This document shows positions 62,418 to 64,000 of a DNA stretch of 64,000 nt, one piece after another. The stretch is from Cesiribacter sp. SM1 (GTDB taxonomy: Bacteria > Bacteroidota > Bacteroidia > Cytophagales > Cyclobacteriaceae), in contig NZ_JAHXBU010000090.1 in assembly GCF_020178975.1 (NCBI RefSeq), positions 1 to 64,000 on the forward strand, given 5' to 3'. The translations under genes were made by a program, and so were the position numbers. The notes beneath the pieces are model-generated. The model saw only the letters and a list, made by a program, of their open reading frames with translations. It ran no database searches and was not told where the DNA came from. Numbering within the stretch: the stretch's first letter is position 1; each line of letters begins with the position of its first letter.

Positions 62418-63713
62418 ATGAGCTTATCACCCAACGCCTTAAAACTATTGCTGGTTGGCCTTGTGAGCTTTGGCTACCTGCTCGAACTGCTGCTCGACTG
62501 GCTCAATTACACCTATCTAAAAAAGCCCTACCTGCCGCAGCTTTCAGGCATCTTAACAGAAGAAAAATACCACCAAAGTGTTGCGTATCAGCAGGAGCGC
62601 AAGCGCTTTGGCTTTATTACCGCCACCTACAGTTTTTTGCTGATGCTGGTGATGCTGCTAAGTGGAGGCTTTGGCTGGCTGGATGATCAGCTACGGGCCT
62701 GGACCCAGCACCCTATTTTGCTTGCGCTGCTTTATTTTGGTGTGCTGATGCTGGCTTCTGATCTGCTTAGCCTGCCTTTTCAGCTGTACAGTACCTTTAA
62801 AATTGAAGAGCGCTGGGGCTTTAATAAAACAAATGCGCGCACTTTCTGGCTCGATAAGCTGAAGGGCTATGCCCTGGGTGCCCTTTTAGGCGGTTTACTG
62901 CTCTCTTTGCTGCTCTGGCTGGTGCTGCAGCTGGGGCAAAACTTCTGGCTCTACTTCTGGGGCGTATTGCTTCTTTTTATGCTAGGGGCAAATGTATTTT
63001 ATACCAGCCTCATTCTTCCGCTCTTCAATAAGCTGCGCCCCTTAACGGAGGGAGCCCTTAAAACAGCGCTCGAAACATACAGCCAAAAGATAAATTTCCC
63101 GCTTAAAAATATCTATGTAATAGATGGCTCAAAAAGGAGCAGTAAAGCCAACGCTTTTTTCGCAGGTTTGGGGAAGCAAAAGAAGATAGTTCTTTACGAT
63201 ACCCTCATAGAAAAACATACCGAGGAAGAAATTGTGGCAGTGCTTGCGCACGAAGCAGGGCACTATAAAAAGCAGCACATCCTGAAGGGCTTTGTGCTGT
63301 CGGTGCTGCAGTCGGGTCTGATGCTGTTTTTGCTAAGCCGCTTTATTGGCAGCGAAACACTCACACTGGCGTTGGGCAGCACTCCGCTGGGCGGTACCCC
63401 GCTGGGCGGCAATCCGCTGGAAGGGGGACTGCTCCCGCTTCACCTGAACCTGATTGGGTTTGGACTGCTGTACTCGCCTATTTCGATGTTGCTGGGCCTT
63501 CTGATGAACAGCCTTAGCCGCAGGCACGAGTACCAGGCCGATGCCTATGCAGCACAAACCTATGGAGCCAGGCCTCTGCAGGAAGCGCTGCGCAAGCTGT
63601 CGGTGCTGAACCTTAGCCAGCCCCTGCCGCATCCCTGGTATGTATGGGTACACTATTCGCATCCGCCTTTATTGTACAGGCTGGAGGCACTGGAGAAGCA
63701 AAAACAAGTGTAA
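62418..63713 (+). CDS. M48 family CAAX-type (Ste24-like) membrane metalloprotease
   Basis: The protein has 431 residues and is polytopic. The N-terminal Ste24-type region (about 1-200) contains GFGWLDDQLRAW and FNKTNARTFWLDKLKG. The zinc site is His278-Glu279-x-x-His282 (HEAGH), with a third ligand in RRHEYQADAYA (near 371). An unusual low-complexity loop (GSTPLGGTPLGGNPLEGG, near 320-337) is inserted in a periplasmic or cytosolic loop and is encoded by a small CCGCTGGGCGG tandem repeat. The likely role is turnover of membrane or lipidated proteins. Confidence 0.92.
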   Translation: MSLSPNALKLLLVGLVSFGYLLELLLDWLNYTYLKKPYLPQLSGILTEEKYHQSVAYQQERKRFGFITATYSFLLMLVMLLSGGFGWLDDQLRAWTQHPILLALLYFGVLMLASDLLSLPFQLYSTFKIEERWGFNKTNARTFWLDKLKGYALGALLGGLLLSLLLWLVLQLGQNFWLYFWGVLLLFMLGANVFYTSLILPLFNKLRPLTEGALKTALETYSQKINFPLKNIYVIDGSKRSSKANAFFAGLGKQKKIVLYDTLIEKHTEEEIVAVLAHEAGHYKKQHILKGFVLSVLQSGLMLFLLSRFIGSETLTLALGSTPLGGTPLGGNPLEGGLLPLHLNLIGFGLLYSPISMLLGLLMNSLSRRHEYQADAYAAQTYGARPLQEALRKLSVLNLSQPLPHPWYVWVHYSHPPLLYRLEALEKQKQV

Positions 63714-63745
63714 TAAGCATGCATAATCGTTACAGGTTTAACAAG

Positions 63746-64000
63746 ATGTGGAAAAAGGGGGTGGGTGCAGGTTTACTGCTCTGCCTGCTCTCTGTGGGAG
63801 CGGGCGCACAGCAACAGTCGCAGACACTCTATCGTGCAGAGAAACTTTTTGAAATTGGCAATTATTCCGATGCCCTTAAGCACTACCAGGAAGCCATGCA
63901 GGCAGGAGAGTCGTCTCCATACTTGCACTACAAGGCCGGGCGCTGCTACCTGGAGAGCAAACAATATTCCGAAAAACTAAAAGCGCTCCCCCTGCTGAAA
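63746..64000 (+). CDS. Start of a secreted TPR-like protein (runs off the window)
   Basis: The frame is open to the end of the window, so only about 85 residues are visible. It starts at the ATG at 63746 (or 63719, nine codons earlier). A signal peptide (WKKGVGAGLLLCLLSVGAGA) is followed by a TPR-like helix pair (YRAEKLFEIGNYSDALKHYQEAM, SPYLHYKAGRCYLESKQY). In Cytophagales such openings are typical of TPR/PD40/OmpA proteins (PorE/SprE-like), but the C-terminal part is outside the window. Confidence 0.7.
   Translation, partial: MWKKGVGAGLLLCLLSVGAGAQQQSQTLYRAEKLFEIGNYSDALKHYQEAMQAGESSPYLHYKAGRCYLESKQYSEKLKALPLLK

Noticed and set aside
1-64000. tRNA, rRNA or phage/conjugation genes
   Set aside because: I found no cloverleaf, rRNA-like, integrase, capsid or transfer gene sequence anywhere in the window.

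Overview
The window is chromosomal DNA of a Bacteroidota bacterium, most likely of the order Cytophagales. The evidence is a PorP/SprF-family protein, three very large proteins with type IX secretion type B (gliding-type) C-terminal domains, a SusC-like outer membrane barrel, DUF4783, the DUF6056 family, Bacteroidota-style promoters (TTTG-N20-TAnnTTTG) and starts without obvious Shine-Dalgarno sequences. I see no rRNA, tRNA, CRISPR array or complete insertion sequence. The one recognisable structured RNA is a group IIC intron.

Layout. 0.2-2.4 kb: a short-chain dehydrogenase, a WYL-domain regulator and a small membrane protein (minus strand). 2.7-10.2 kb (plus): a secreted GH5 glycosidase, a two-gene glycan-envelope pair (a DUF6056 membrane protein fused to a methyltransferase, overlapping a GT2 glycosyltransferase), and a two-subunit molybdenum hydroxylase of the isoquinoline 1-oxidoreductase type. 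10.3-20 kb is an accessory, locally AT-richer region. It holds a DUF6265-like lipoprotein, a GH43 glycosidase, a propeller/E-set/esterase gene broken by an in-frame amber codon, two IS1182-type transposase remnants, small regulator and enzyme genes (YdeI-like, RidA, WYL, SDR, Crp/Fnr), an intron without a reverse-transcriptase gene, and a frameshifted lipoprotein gene. 20.4-34.5 kb: two amidohydrolase-like exported proteins, a CHASE3/GAF sensory protein, a YihY/BrkB membrane protein, a large DUF3352-like protein, DUF4783, an MscS channel and cystathionine gamma-synthase. 34.9-41.6 kb: an ECF sigma factor overlapping a transmembrane/beta-barrel protein, a DUF697 protein, a soluble histidine kinase with a small partner, and Dps convergent with YaaA.

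41.7-62.4 kb is a cell-surface block. On the minus strand a SusC-like receptor gene (53186-56176) is followed after 3 bases by a giant alpha-2-macroglobulin-like protein (48494-53182). The SusC-like barrel has the usual N-terminal carboxypeptidase-regulatory domain but no recognisable plug domain. A complete SusC-type plug sits inside the neighbouring macroglobulin, just before its A2M module and upstream of an intact thioester motif (GCFEQ). The pair therefore looks like a split TonB-dependent receptor whose plug is carried by a thioester macroglobulin, and it is the most unusual system in the window. On either side are type B T9SS substrates (a two-gene unit at 41678-48364 and a 1589-residue protein at 56357-61126), the last divergent from a PorP/SprF gene.

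The window ends with a Ste24-type M48 protease and the start of a secreted TPR-like protein that runs off the edge. All functions are inferred by reading the translated sequence. No database search was possible, and domain borders are approximate.
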